Assembly: GCA_022600395.1 (NCBI GenBank)
Contig: JAHZKM010000018.1
Location: forward strand, 1 to 16,531
Origin: Pseudomonadota bacterium
GTDB lineage: Bacteria; Pseudomonadota; Gammaproteobacteria; PS1; Pseudothioglobaceae
Length of the DNA: 16,531 nucleotides
Reading direction: 5' to 3'
This document shows, one piece after another, positions 1 through 7,250 of the stretch; position 1 is the stretch's first letter; each line of letters opens with the position of its first letter. A program made the translations under genes and the position numbers. The notes below the pieces were generated by a model. The model ran no database searches and had not been told where the DNA came from. It saw only the letters and a list, made by a program, of their open reading frames with translations.

Positions 1-356
1 AACAAATCAAAGATTTATTATTTGCCTGGAAAGTAGCCAAAACAGTTAAATCCAATGCGATTGTCTATGTTAAAAATGAAATGACGATTGGCGTTGGCGC
101 TGGCCAAATGTCACGTGTTTATTCCGCCAAAATTGCCGGCATTAAAGCAGCAGATGAGGGGCTTGTGGTTGAAGGATCAGTCATGGCATCAGACGCGTTC
201 TTTCCTTTTAGAGACGGCATTGACGCTGCAGCGGCAGCTGGCATTAAAGCCATCATTCAACCAGGCGGCTCAATGCGCGATGACGAAGTAATTGCAGCAG
301 CCAATGAACACGGTATTGCCATGGTATTTACCGGCATGCGTCATTTCAAACACTAG
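1..356 (+). CDS. purH: Bifunctional purine biosynthesis protein PurH, C-terminal fragment
   Basis: This is the 3' end of purH; the gene enters from the left edge, with codons in frame from base 3. PurH catalyses the last two steps of IMP synthesis in the cytoplasm: formylation of AICAR with 10-formyl-THF, then IMP ring closure. The visible part belongs to the AICAR transformylase domain. Its family motifs are easy to read: [42 protein letters not shown] and the terminal MRHFKH, all nearly identical to the E. coli C-terminus. About 118 of the usual ~520 residues are present; an internal ATG at 81 is not the start. The TAG stop (354-356) overlaps the ribosome binding site of the next gene, which suggests coupled translation. 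The folate link to fau, 3 kb away, is functional only, as they are not co-transcribed. Confidence 0.97.
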   Translation, partial: QIKDLLFAWKVAKTVKSNAIVYVKNEMTIGVGAGQMSRVYSAKIAGIKAADEGLVVEGSVMASDAFFPFRDGIDAAAAAGIKAIIQPGGSMRDDEVIAAANEHGIAMVFTGMRHFKH

Positions 357-359
357 GAG
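355..359 (+). promoter_or_regulatory. Shine-Dalgarno site overlapping the purH stop codon
   Basis: AGGAG lies five bases before the ATG at 365 and shares two bases with the TAG stop of purH. Ribosomes finishing purH would sit on this site, so the downstream gene is probably translated in step with purH. It is one of few strong Shine-Dalgarno sites in this window. Confidence 0.7.
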
Positions 360-364
360 TTATT

Positions 365-778
365 ATGCCTACAGAAATTATGAATGTTTTTCCCATGATT
401 CATTCAATTACCATTGATAAAGAAAATGACCTGGTCACTGAGCTGGTGCAAGATATTAACGATGCAGAGGGTGTTAGGGCGAACTTATTAGAGTCCATTG
501 CCACCGTTCGAATGTATGAAAGAATTAACTTCTATCCGTTAAAAAAACCTGAATTTATTGAAGATGTGATGGGTAGTTTTGCACAAATGGGGCTTAGTCG
601 ACAGATTACCATCGCAGACAATACCTATCATGAGATTAATGGCTATCTTGGCTGTACACGTGTCTGGGAATTGCCCTTAACACTTAGAGATCAGGTGGAA
701 AAGGCTTTGGTTGGCTATGAAGTAGAGTACGACTCAGAAACTTGGGAAATTTTAAATATTACTGATACTAAAGAGTAA
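365..778 (+). CDS. Unrecognised 137-residue acidic protein coupled to purH
   Basis: I do not recognise this protein. It is 137 residues, without signal peptide or membrane segment, and acidic (about 25 Asp/Glu against 11 Lys/Arg), so it is probably soluble and cytoplasmic. The pattern suggests a mixed alpha/beta fold: a strand near residues 12-18 (MIHSITI), a helix around 21-45, and a conserved-looking central stretch with NGYLGCTRVWELP (residues ~91-103) that includes the only cysteine. Start choice is firm: ATG at 365 has AGGAG five bases upstream. It follows purH by eight bases with a Shine-Dalgarno site overlapping the purH stop, so it is very probably co-expressed with purine synthesis. 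It ends ten bases before the convergent dbpA. Codon use looks like its neighbours. Function is unknown; being a real gene is supported by length, start site and operon position. Confidence 0.8.
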   Translation: MPTEIMNVFPMIHSITIDKENDLVTELVQDINDAEGVRANLLESIATVRMYERINFYPLKKPEFIEDVMGSFAQMGLSRQITIADNTYHEINGYLGCTRVWELPLTLRDQVEKALVGYEVEYDSETWEILNITDTKE

Positions 779-788
779 TACTTCAAGA

Positions 789-2162
789 TTAAGACAAAAT
801 CCTCACTCTAAAAGTCTTACCTTTAAGCTTATCATTTTGAATCTTCTTTAAGGCAGTTTTAACCAAGCCTGATTCCACAGCAACATAAGACCAATTGCTG
901 GAAATAGTTATTTTGCCAATTTTATCACCAGGAATTCCTCCTTGACCTGTTAAGCCGCCCACAATATCACCTGGACGAAGTTTTTGCTTCTTACCACCAT
1001 CTATTTTAAGCGTTGTCATTGTTGGTCTTTTAATCGGTTTATCAAGATAAGTATCACTCGGCAGTACATCTGCAACCACATCAAGTTCTAACGCTTCAAG
1101 CTTTCTAGTTTCCCTGTCGCTAAACAAAGTCACAGCTATACCACTACGACCCGCTCGCCCAGTGCGACCAATACGATGTACATGCACTTCTGGATCATGA
1201 GCAACATTAAAATTCACCACCAAATCAAGTGCATCGATATCTAACCCGCGAGCTGCCACATCGGTGGCTACTAAAACTGAAACACTTTTATTAGCAAAGC
1301 GAATTAACGCTTGATCGCGTTCTCGCTGGTCCAAATCACCATGAATGGCTAACGCATAAAAACCGTAATGCACAAGCTCATCCGCCACATCTTGCGTATC
1401 AAGCTTAGTATTACAAAATACCAAGGCTGAATCAGGCTTATGCTTGGCTAGCAATATGCGCAAAGCACTCATGCGTTCGTCATCCGTATTGGCTTGATAA
1501 AAACATTGCTTAATGGTGGAAGCTTCGTGCGCTTCAGGTGCATTCACTGTAATAGGGTTATGCATCACACGCATAGCAATATCTTCGATTTCTTGCGGAT
1601 AAGTGGCACTAAATAACAAAGTTTGTCGATTAGCAGGAACTTTCTCAACAATATTATCAATTGCATCCTGAAAACCCATATCCAGCATACGATCCGCCTC
1701 ATCAAGCACCAGCATCTCCACATGCTCCAATTTTAAAGTACGCTTACGCAAATGCTCTTCAATGCGCCCAGGCGTACCCACTACAATATGCGCACCGTGT
1801 TCTAGCGAGCCAATTTGCGGACCAAATGGCGCACCACCACATAGTGTTAGGATTTTGATATTATGAATAGCTCTGGCTAATTTCCGAATCTCAGCAGCCA
1901 CCTGATCAGCCAGCTCTCGAGTTGGGCACAACACCATAGATTGAACTTTATATGACTTAACATTCAGCTTATGCAAAAGACCCAAACCAAAAGCAGCGGT
2001 TTTTCCAGAGCCAGTTTTACCTTGGCCAATCACATCCTTACCGTCCAAAATAGCAGGTAGACTCAAAGCCTGAATAGGTGTCATTGATTCATAACCCAGA
2101 CTACCTAGATTTTTTAATAGATCAGGATGTAGTTTTAATGAAGAAAAATCTGATGTACTCAC
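789..2162 (-). CDS. dbpA: ATP-dependent RNA helicase DbpA
   Basis: DEAD-box helicase that acts in late assembly of the 50S ribosomal subunit, guided to hairpin 92 of 23S rRNA. Helicase motifs in order: Q motif (MTPIQ, 27-31), Walker A GKTGSGKT (48-55), PTREL (80-84), DEAD (154-157), SAT (185-187), then HRIGRTGRAG in the second RecA domain. What separates it from RhlE, RhlB or SrmB is the C-terminal RNA-binding domain (about 385-457) with GGKKQKLRPGDIVGGLTGQ, IGKI and KGKTFRVRIL, typical of DbpA. Its 457 residues equal the length of the E. coli protein. The start is GTG at 2162, giving MSTSDFSS; no strong Shine-Dalgarno site precedes it. It stands alone, 84 bases downstream of the thioredoxin-like gene on the same strand. 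Confidence 0.95.
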   Translation of the reverse strand: MSTSDFSSLKLHPDLLKNLGSLGYESMTPIQALSLPAILDGKDVIGQGKTGSGKTAAFGLGLLHKLNVKSYKVQSMVLCPTRELADQVAAEIRKLARAIHNIKILTLCGGAPFGPQIGSLEHGAHIVVGTPGRIEEHLRKRTLKLEHVEMLVLDEADRMLDMGFQDAIDNIVEKVPANRQTLLFSATYPQEIEDIAMRVMHNPITVNAPEAHEASTIKQCFYQANTDDERMSALRILLAKHKPDSALVFCNTKLDTQDVADELVHYGFYALAIHGDLDQRERDQALIRFANKSVSVLVATDVAARGLDIDALDLVVNFNVAHDPEVHVHRIGRTGRAGRSGIAVTLFSDRETRKLEALELDVVADVLPSDTYLDKPIKRPTMTTLKIDGGKKQKLRPGDIVGGLTGQGGIPGDKIGKITISSNWSYVAVESGLVKTALKKIQNDKLKGKTFRVRILS

Positions 2163-2191
2163 AATGCTATGCTGAAATGAATATGTGCTGT

Positions 2192-2197
2192 ATTTTA
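2192..2197 (-). promoter_or_regulatory. Possible -10 element for dbpA
   Basis: Read on the minus strand, TAAAAT lies about 30 bases before the dbpA GTG and would give a leader of roughly 22 bases. No good -35 hexamer is visible at the right spacing, so this is a weak call; dbpA could also be read through from the gene upstream. Confidence 0.3.
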
Positions 2198-2246
2198 CAC
2201 ACTAAACTCTAATTAAAGACGCACTCACCAAAGTCTGCAAAACTTC

Positions 2247-3254
2247 TTAATCCACAATGCTAATATCAATACCTTGCTCTAACAACTGCGCTTGTCTAGC
2301 ACGCAAATAACCACTAAACGATTGGTACTGCTGGTAATGCTTTTCACTGGCATATTTCAACACCGTATTAAAATGAAAGCTATAGAGTTTGCCATCAATT
2401 TTGGCAATATGCTCACCTTGATCAAATAGCAAAATACCCGGACGATAATTTAAATCAAAGTCTTTAACCATTTGTCTTGGCGAGGTAGCCTTGCCATTAA
2501 AATCAATTATTTTCTGATCAGAATACGCATCAAGGCGTACAAATAAATATTTATCCAGTTCTGCTTTCACGTCCACTCGATTAATCAGATTTTGATGAAA
2601 ATCCTTACAAGCCGTGCAATCTTTGTCTTCAAATAACAAGGCGACTGGACGATCAATTGCTTGAAAATCATCTACAACCTGTAAATTTGGATGATCAATA
2701 AAAGTATAGCTCTGGTCGGCATTTTGCTGAGCCTCCACATAATTTGATAACGTGGTACGTTTATAAGACTTGCTGGCGACATATTCAAGCACATGCCTAA
2801 AGGCTAACTCATTACGATAGCCATTCGTTCTAAAAGCTTGCTTGCCATCTTCACCTAAAAAAACAATGGTTGGTGTATATTTGACCGCTAACTTTTCACT
2901 AAGTTCTTGTTCAGTCATACTTTCAGATTCGCTCATGGTAATTTCTCTCGACCCTTTGATATTCACCGCAATCACTGAAAAGTGTTTTTTAATAAATGCT
3001 AAATTCTCTCCACCTTTAAAATTTTGTGTCAACATGGCGTCACAATACGGGCAACCATCTAAATGAAAGTATAGCAACACTGTTTTGTTTTCATTGAGTG
3101 CATCTTGTGCGTCTTCAGCCACATCCAAAAAACTATCAGTAAACCAGCTAGGCACATCATAAGGCACGCCTCCAGTCACTTTGCCAGAATCACTATAAGC
3201 ATTAGTACAAACCAGCATACTAATCAATACAAAAATTTGACGCATTAACACCAT
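2247..3254 (-). CDS. Exported tandem-thioredoxin-domain protein (SoxW-like)
   Basis: A 335-residue protein with an N-terminal signal peptide (MRQIFVLISMLVCTNAYS, cleavage near 21), so it works in the periplasm. Two thioredoxin-fold units follow. The first has DGCPYCDAM (CPYC, 68-71) and the cis-proline segment YTPTIVFL (Pro128). The second has DCTACKDF (CTAC, 213-216) and YRPGILLF (Pro272). Both cysteine pairs and both prolines are intact, so each unit could exchange disulfides. The first unit resembles the SoxW/thioredoxin_2 family, which reduces periplasmic partners in sulfur oxidation or cytochrome maturation; the partner here cannot be read from context. Start: ATG at 3254 has AGGAG seven bases upstream, which beats the in-frame ATG three codons later. 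It is transcribed away from the 6S RNA gene. Confidence 0.8.
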   Translation of the reverse strand: MVLMRQIFVLISMLVCTNAYSDSGKVTGGVPYDVPSWFTDSFLDVAEDAQDALNENKTVLLYFHLDGCPYCDAMLTQNFKGGENLAFIKKHFSVIAVNIKGSREITMSESESMTEQELSEKLAVKYTPTIVFLGEDGKQAFRTNGYRNELAFRHVLEYVASKSYKRTTLSNYVEAQQNADQSYTFIDHPNLQVVDDFQAIDRPVALLFEDKDCTACKDFHQNLINRVDVKAELDKYLFVRLDAYSDQKIIDFNGKATSPRQMVKDFDLNYRPGILLFDQGEHIAKIDGKLYSFHFNTVLKYASEKHYQQYQSFSGYLRARQAQLLEQGIDISIVD

Positions 3255-3261
3255 GACACAA

Positions 3262-3266
3262 CTCCT
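3262..3266 (-). promoter_or_regulatory. Shine-Dalgarno site of the tandem-thioredoxin gene
   Basis: Read on the minus strand, AGGAG sits seven bases before the ATG at 3254. The second in-frame ATG (nine bases later) would be too far away, so this site decides the start. Confidence 0.7.
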
Positions 3267-3283
3267 ATCTCTTTTAATTCAAG

Positions 3284-3313
3284 ATTTAACTCAACAATAT
3301 TACACCTATTCAA
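3284..3313 (-). promoter_or_regulatory. Possible promoter of the tandem-thioredoxin gene
   Basis: On the minus strand TTGAAT (3308-3313) and TTAAAT (3284-3289) are separated by 18 bases, a 4/6 match each to the sigma-70 boxes. Position fits a 20-25 base leader before the AGGAG site. AT-rich surroundings make chance matches common. Confidence 0.3.
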
Positions 3314-3369
3314 GCTGTACATATGTCTTTATTACAACAAAAAAGTATCCTATAGACAGCGTAAGAGGT

Positions 3370-3375
3370 GATAAT
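3370..3375 (+). promoter_or_regulatory. Likely -10 box of the 6S RNA gene
   Basis: GATAAT (5/6 to TATAAT) lies seven bases before the expected 5' end of 6S RNA near 3382. The repeated ATAATAATAA makes the exact register uncertain, and an alternative AATAAT at 3376-3381 pairs with TAGACA (3353-3358) at 17-base spacing. Confidence 0.45.
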
Positions 3376-3380
3376 AATAA

Positions 3381-3558
3381 TTGTCTGTTGTGTTTGTGTT
3401 TGGCTACGTCCCCTGAGCCGATAAATAAACAACTAAGGATATGAGATAGGCTGCTATTGTGCAAGCCCACCACGCAGTGGGAAGCCTGCGGTAGACTTCG
3501 AATTTCCGCCTTGAACCTTACTGGTTCAGGTTTTATGCCATCACGGCACAACGGATTT
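3381..3558 (+). ncRNA. ssrS: 6S RNA
   Basis: 6S RNA binds the sigma-70 RNA polymerase holoenzyme by mimicking an open promoter and reduces housekeeping transcription in stationary phase. The 16 bases GTCCCCTGAGCCGATA (3408-3423) are identical to the 5' side of the E. coli central region. The ends close in a ten-pair stem, GTCTGTTGTG (3383-3392) with CACAACGGAT (3547-3556), one or two pairs being G-U. Inside are hairpins CCCAC/GTGGG (3466-3470, 3477-3481) and CCTTGAACC/GGTTCAGG (about 3510-3517, 3523-3530); the latter matches the E. coli CCTTGAACC stem. Length of about 178 nt fits the 184 nt of E. coli. The position, directly upstream of fau on the same strand, is the classic ssrS-ygfA arrangement. 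Ends are accurate to a few bases. Reading frames on either strand across this stretch are not genes. Confidence 0.93.
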
Positions 3559-3571
3559 TAATTTCTTCGGC

Positions 3572-3577
3572 TATAAT
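3572..3577 (+). promoter_or_regulatory. Consensus -10 box directly before fau
   Basis: A perfect TATAAT ends six bases before the fau ATG, so transcription starting seven bases downstream would begin at 3584, the A of the start codon itself. The -35 region (near 3549-3554, CAACGG) is poor. It may be a true promoter giving a leaderless message or a chance hexamer in AT-rich DNA. Confidence 0.35.
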
Positions 3578-3583
3578 GCAAAT

Positions 3584-4135
3584 ATGAAAGCGCTACGCCA
3601 ACTTCTTCGACAAAAAAGACTCGACATCAGCCCTTCTGATCGTGTCAAATTTGCCAAACAACTATTACTTCAAGCACAAAATATCGTAAATTTTGAGAAT
3701 GGGCAAAAAGTTGCTCTTTATTTGCCTAATAATGGTGAAATTAACCCAAAATACATTGAAAAATTCCTAAAAAATGAAGGCATTAGCACTTATTTGCCTA
3801 TATTAGACGATAAAAGTCTTAAATTTGCAAAAAATGGTAAAAATTTTAGAAAAAACAGATTTGGCATTAAAGAGCCTATTTCTACTGACATTATTAACGC
3901 AAATCAGCTCGATATTCTATTTATGCCACTAGTTGGCTTTGATCAAAACAAAAACAGACTAGGTATGGGTGGTGGCTTTTATGATCGCACCTTATCTTTT
4001 AAAAAACAACAACCAAGTTTCAAAAATCCCAAACTAATTGGCCTGGCTTTTGACTGTCAACAAATCGAGCAGTTAGAAGCGCAAGACTGGGACGTGCCAC
4101 TCGACGGCATTATAACCCCAAGCAAAATTTATTAA
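3584..4135 (+). CDS. fau: 5-formyltetrahydrofolate cyclo-ligase
   Basis: Converts 5-formyl-THF to 5,10-methenyl-THF with ATP, returning a storage or inhibitory folate to the one-carbon pool in the cytoplasm. The 183 residues match the family length (180-200). The ATP-loop signature RLGMGGGFYDR is at 125-135; the N-terminal basic helix (LRQLLRQKR) and the C-terminal LDGIITPSKIY are also typical. It lies 25 bases after the 6S RNA, as ygfA does in E. coli, where both are made from one transcript. No Shine-Dalgarno site precedes the ATG, so translation may rely on the 6S read-through transcript or on a leaderless message from the TATAAT just upstream. The gene is visibly richer in A than its neighbours (many AAA/AAT codons), which I take as drift, not transfer. 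A terminator follows. Confidence 0.95.
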   Translation: MKALRQLLRQKRLDISPSDRVKFAKQLLLQAQNIVNFENGQKVALYLPNNGEINPKYIEKFLKNEGISTYLPILDDKSLKFAKNGKNFRKNRFGIKEPISTDIINANQLDILFMPLVGFDQNKNRLGMGGGFYDRTLSFKKQQPSFKNPKLIGLAFDCQQIEQLEAQDWDVPLDGIITPSKIY

Positions 4136-4185
4136 TTTCCCATAACTAAAAATTAAAATATAGCGCAGTAAACTAGAGTTCTTTT

Positions 4186-4209
4186 AGCTATTCAAGTTAA
4201 TAGCTTTTT
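4186..4209 (+). terminator. Rho-independent terminator after fau
   Basis: AGCTATT (4186-4192) and AATAGCT (4199-4205) form a perfect seven-pair stem with a six-base loop, followed by TTTTT and, a few bases on, a second T-run (4213-4221). The T tract lies only on the + strand side, so it serves ssrS-fau and not the convergent acetyltransferase gene. The stem is AT-rich and of moderate strength. Confidence 0.65.
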
Positions 4210-4225
4210 ATGCTTTTTTTTAGAT

Positions 4226-4768
4226 TTACCAATACACAGGATCGTTAAATTCCTTAACACACGCAGGATGCCCTTCAATGACCGGAATTTGTTTTTCAGT
4301 TAAAGACTGCCCCATCCAACCTAGTGGCATTGACAACTTAAATGGGGCTTGAATTGTATCTTCTGATAACGAGTCAAACCCTACTTTCGAATAAAAGGAA
4401 GGATCGCCATATGTAATGGCTACATCTACATTGCGATTTTTTAACTCTTTAAGACCATAATTAATCAAAGCTTGTCCAACCCCCTTACCCTGATGCTTAT
4501 TGCTAACTGCAACTGGGGCAAGCATGTAAATACAAATAGGTTCTTCAATTTTAAGCCGTGTAAAGAAAATTGACCCAATAATAATTTCATTCACATATGC
4601 GCCAAAACAAATTATTTCTTGATTATCTATATTTGAAGATAGATTTAAGACAAGAGTACGAATTAGTTGGCCTTCGCTCTCGCCTTCAGATGCGCTAAAA
4701 GTAGATGAAAAAAGCTCTGTTACTTCCCTTTGTGCGCTCTTATCGATACTTTTAAAATCCATATTCAT
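4226..4768 (-). CDS. GNAT-family N-acetyltransferase, YhbS-like
   Basis: A 180-residue acetyltransferase that would use acetyl-CoA to modify a small molecule or protein; the substrate is unknown. The acetyl-CoA loop (motif A) reads LAPVAVSNKHQGKGVGQAL at 83-101, with the Q-x-x-G-x-G/A-type HQGKGVG core. GDPSFYSKVGF (121-131) is the YhbS-type segment that closes the fold. The C-terminal 40 residues (MPLGWMGQSL... PVYW) are less typical. It is the last gene of the long minus-strand run: its ATG overlaps the TGA of the UbiH-family gene (ATGA), so it is translationally coupled. An in-frame ATG two codons in is a possible alternative start. No terminator for this strand is seen after its stop. Confidence 0.82.
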   Translation of the reverse strand: MNMDFKSIDKSAQREVTELFSSTFSASEGESEGQLIRTLVLNLSSNIDNQEIICFGAYVNEIIIGSIFFTRLKIEEPICIYMLAPVAVSNKHQGKGVGQALINYGLKELKNRNVDVAITYGDPSFYSKVGFDSLSEDTIQAPFKLSMPLGWMGQSLTEKQIPVIEGHPACVKEFNDPVYW

Positions 4769-5925
4769 TCGTTGCTACTATAACCTAACGCGTGCTTTTG
4801 AAGAAAAGATTTTAAAGTTGGAGAGTCGTTAATAACATTCATACCAAAACCGCGTAACCATCTGAGCGGCTCATTATTTTCTTTATAAATCCAGTTAAGC
4901 CCTGTCATAGTTTTTGCCATCAGCTCATTATCGAGTCTTCTAGCTCTAGCATATTTTCTTAGTACAGAATAATCACCTAATGGCTTTAATTTAGCATTTA
5001 ATTGTTCCGATAGTTCGATAACATCTGAAAAACCAAGATTAACGCCTTGGCCAGCAAGCGGGTGAATATTATGCGCTGCATCGCCAATTAACGCTAAATT
5101 TTCTTGCACATAATCCTTGGCACTGCGCTCAATTAGTGGAAAGGCTTGAATATCACTAATTACTTCAAACTCGCCAAATCGATACTCAACACCTGCTGAC
5201 AAACGTTTAGCGAAATCTTCTTTAGATAATTGTATTAACTCTTCTGCCAAAGCGTTTTCTGCTGACCAAACAATAGACGCTTGATTATCGCCTAAAGGCA
5301 ATAAGGCAATAATACTATCCGACAAAAACCGCTGCCAAGTAGTGTTTTTAAATTCTTGCGGTGCTTTGATATTACAAACAATGGCTTTTTGTTGGTAGTT
5401 ATTTTCGCTAAACTCGATATCTGCTAAATCCCGCACCCTTGATCTAGCGCCGTCTGCACCGATTAGTAGCTGACAAGCAAGTGTGTCATGATTCTCTAGC
5501 TGAGCTTGATAACCAGTAGAGGTTTTTGCAATACTATTAAGCTTAGCGTTGATGAATTCGACCCTTGTTTTTTCTAAAGCCTTAAACAAAGCCGACTGAA
5601 TGGCATTATTTTCAATAATATGACCTAGATGATCAAGACCTTCATCTTGAGCGTGAAAATCAAGAGTACCGTGAGAATTTTGATCCCACACGCTTGTATG
5701 GCTAAAGGCATGTTTGCGTTTGATTAAATCCCAAGCGCCAATCGTTTTAAGAAGTTTTTCCGATGTCGGAGTGATTGCACTAACGCGTGTGTGAAAATCA
5801 GCTTGCAGCTCTGGATTAGAATTATTAGGCTCAATAATAGCAATTTTGTACTCTGTGTTTGCCATAGATAAAGCAAAAGCCTGCCCAACCAAACCGCCGC
5901 CTACAATAACAATATCGTAGTTCAT
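4765..5925 (-). CDS. ubiH: UbiH/UbiF/COQ6-family FAD-dependent hydroxylase, ubiquinone synthesis
   Basis: A flavoprotein monooxygenase that hydroxylates the aromatic ring of ubiquinone precursors at the membrane. Three FAD/NAD(P)H motifs stand in their family order: the dinucleotide fold IVGGGLVGQA (7-16), GADGARSRVR (156-165) and GDAAHNIHPLAGQGVN (281-296), the last being the hallmark of the UbiH/COQ6 group. The 386 residues fit (E. coli UbiH 392, UbiI 400). Which ring carbon it acts on cannot be told from sequence alone: UbiH, UbiI and UbiF are close paralogues, and some bacteria use one broad enzyme, so the symbol is tentative. It overlaps pmbA upstream and the acetyltransferase downstream by four bases each (ATGA), strong evidence for coupled translation within the operon. 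Confidence 0.88.
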   Translation of the reverse strand: MNYDIVIVGGGLVGQAFALSMANTEYKIAIIEPNNSNPELQADFHTRVSAITPTSEKLLKTIGAWDLIKRKHAFSHTSVWDQNSHGTLDFHAQDEGLDHLGHIIENNAIQSALFKALEKTRVEFINAKLNSIAKTSTGYQAQLENHDTLACQLLIGADGARSRVRDLADIEFSENNYQQKAIVCNIKAPQEFKNTTWQRFLSDSIIALLPLGDNQASIVWSAENALAEELIQLSKEDFAKRLSAGVEYRFGEFEVISDIQAFPLIERSAKDYVQENLALIGDAAHNIHPLAGQGVNLGFSDVIELSEQLNAKLKPLGDYSVLRKYARARRLDNELMAKTMTGLNWIYKENNEPLRWLRGFGMNVINDSPTLKSFLQKHALGYSSNE

Positions 5926-7241
5926 TCACTATCTCCAGCAATGGTCATTTGATTAATCATGATAGAGCCTACCTTGATATTATTGCGATGATCAATATCA
6001 GAGCCAATATGTTCAATGCCCAAAAGCATATCTTTAAGATTGCCTGCAATAGTGATGCCAGAAACTGGATGTTGAATCTCACCATTTTCTACCCAAAATC
6101 CAGTAGCCCCTCGAGAATAATCGCCTGTTGTCGCATTAACACCTTGGCCCATCAATTCTGTCACTATCAGCCCTTTATCCATGAGTCTGGTCATTTCATC
6201 TAAAGTGCCATCAAATTGATGTTCAATAATGAGATTATTTACACCGCCTGCATTAGCAGTAGTTTTTAATTTTAATTGGTTAGCTGAATATTGACTAAGG
6301 ACATAGCTTTGTACACGCCCATCTTTGACAAAATACTGTGTCCTTTTAAGCACGCCATCTCGATCAAAAGCCTTGGATCCAATGGTTTTTTTGGCAAATG
6401 GATTTTCCAAAATAGAGATGTTTTCTGGTAGCACCAATTGATCTAGACTGTTTAATAAAAAAGTCGATTTTTTATACTGACGAGAGCCACCCAATGCACT
6501 AATTAGCTGTGAAAAAAGCCCACCAGATACTCGTGGTGAAAATATAACAGGACACTTCTGCGAGCTTAAAGATCTAGCGCCAAGCTTACTTTTAGCTAGT
6601 TTTGCAACGCCATCGCCCACCCATTCTGGGGTTTGCAAATCTTGTGCATCTAGCGCTGCTGTATATTCATAAGCGGTTTGCATGTCTTTGTCTCGCTTAG
6701 CAATCACGCTGCAACTCAGCGAATGCTTGGCGCCCTTTTGTACGCTCATCATATCATTTGAATTGGCATATAAACCTTCGCCTTGATAGCTGGACACTTC
6801 AGCACCGTCCGAGTTATCAATCCCGCTATGCTCTAGCGCTTGCGCCTCACAACGCATAGCTAGATCAATGCTGTGACTAGGATCTAGCTCCCAAGGATGA
6901 TACAAATCTAAATCAGGCACTTCAAAGGCCATTAATTCTTTTGGTGCCAAGCCGTTAAATGGATCGTTCTGAGTATATTTAGCAATAAGACAAGCAGATT
7001 CAACAGTTTTTAAGATGCCATTTTCACTTAAATCAACGCTAGATGCATGACCCTTAGCCTGGCCCATATAAACATTAATATCTAGGGATTTATCAAGATG
7101 ATATTCTAACGTTTCAACCTTGCCTAGGCGCACAGCAGTCGAAACCCCTGAACTGGCACTTAAGGAAATTTCATAATCGCTCACCTTATGGCGCTTAAGC
7201 ATTTGGATCACTTGTTGTGCGGTTTGTTCTAACGACATCAT
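5922..7241 (-). CDS. pmbA: Metalloprotease subunit PmbA/TldE
   Basis: TldE pairs with TldD to form a cytoplasmic protease that trims unfolded peptides, matures microcin-type leader peptides and takes part in CcdA breakdown. The 439 residues are close to E. coli PmbA (450). Family marks include the N-terminal helix with YEISLSASSGVSTAVRLGKVE, the middle DGAEVSSYQGEGLYANS, and the C-terminal stretch GDYSRGATGFWVENGEI followed by HPVSGITIAGNL. It has no HExxxH, as expected: TldD carries the metal site. The partner gene tldD is not in the window. The MM start offers two adjacent ATGs. It follows the TauE/SafE-like gene by nine bases and overlaps ubiH by four. Confidence 0.93.
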   Translation of the reverse strand: MMSLEQTAQQVIQMLKRHKVSDYEISLSASSGVSTAVRLGKVETLEYHLDKSLDINVYMGQAKGHASSVDLSENGILKTVESACLIAKYTQNDPFNGLAPKELMAFEVPDLDLYHPWELDPSHSIDLAMRCEAQALEHSGIDNSDGAEVSSYQGEGLYANSNDMMSVQKGAKHSLSCSVIAKRDKDMQTAYEYTAALDAQDLQTPEWVGDGVAKLAKSKLGARSLSSQKCPVIFSPRVSGGLFSQLISALGGSRQYKKSTFLLNSLDQLVLPENISILENPFAKKTIGSKAFDRDGVLKRTQYFVKDGRVQSYVLSQYSANQLKLKTTANAGGVNNLIIEHQFDGTLDEMTRLMDKGLIVTELMGQGVNATTGDYSRGATGFWVENGEIQHPVSGITIAGNLKDMLLGIEHIGSDIDHRNNIKVGSIMINQMTIAGDSE

Positions 7242-7250
7242 AGGCTAAGG

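Noticed and set aside
1661..1858. Reading frames opposite dbpA, tsaD, lptB, truA, corC and others
   Set aside because: All lie inside well-supported genes in other frames or on the opposite strand and have no ribosome site or recognisable domain.
3306..3551. An 81-residue minus-strand reading frame and a 63-residue + frame (3253-3444) in the gap before fau
   Set aside because: They cover the 6S RNA gene; both lack protein-like composition and ribosome sites, and the RNA evidence explains the sequence.
4186..4209. Hairpin as terminator for the minus-strand acetyltransferase gene
   Set aside because: On the minus strand the stem is followed by A residues, not a U tract; it works only for fau.
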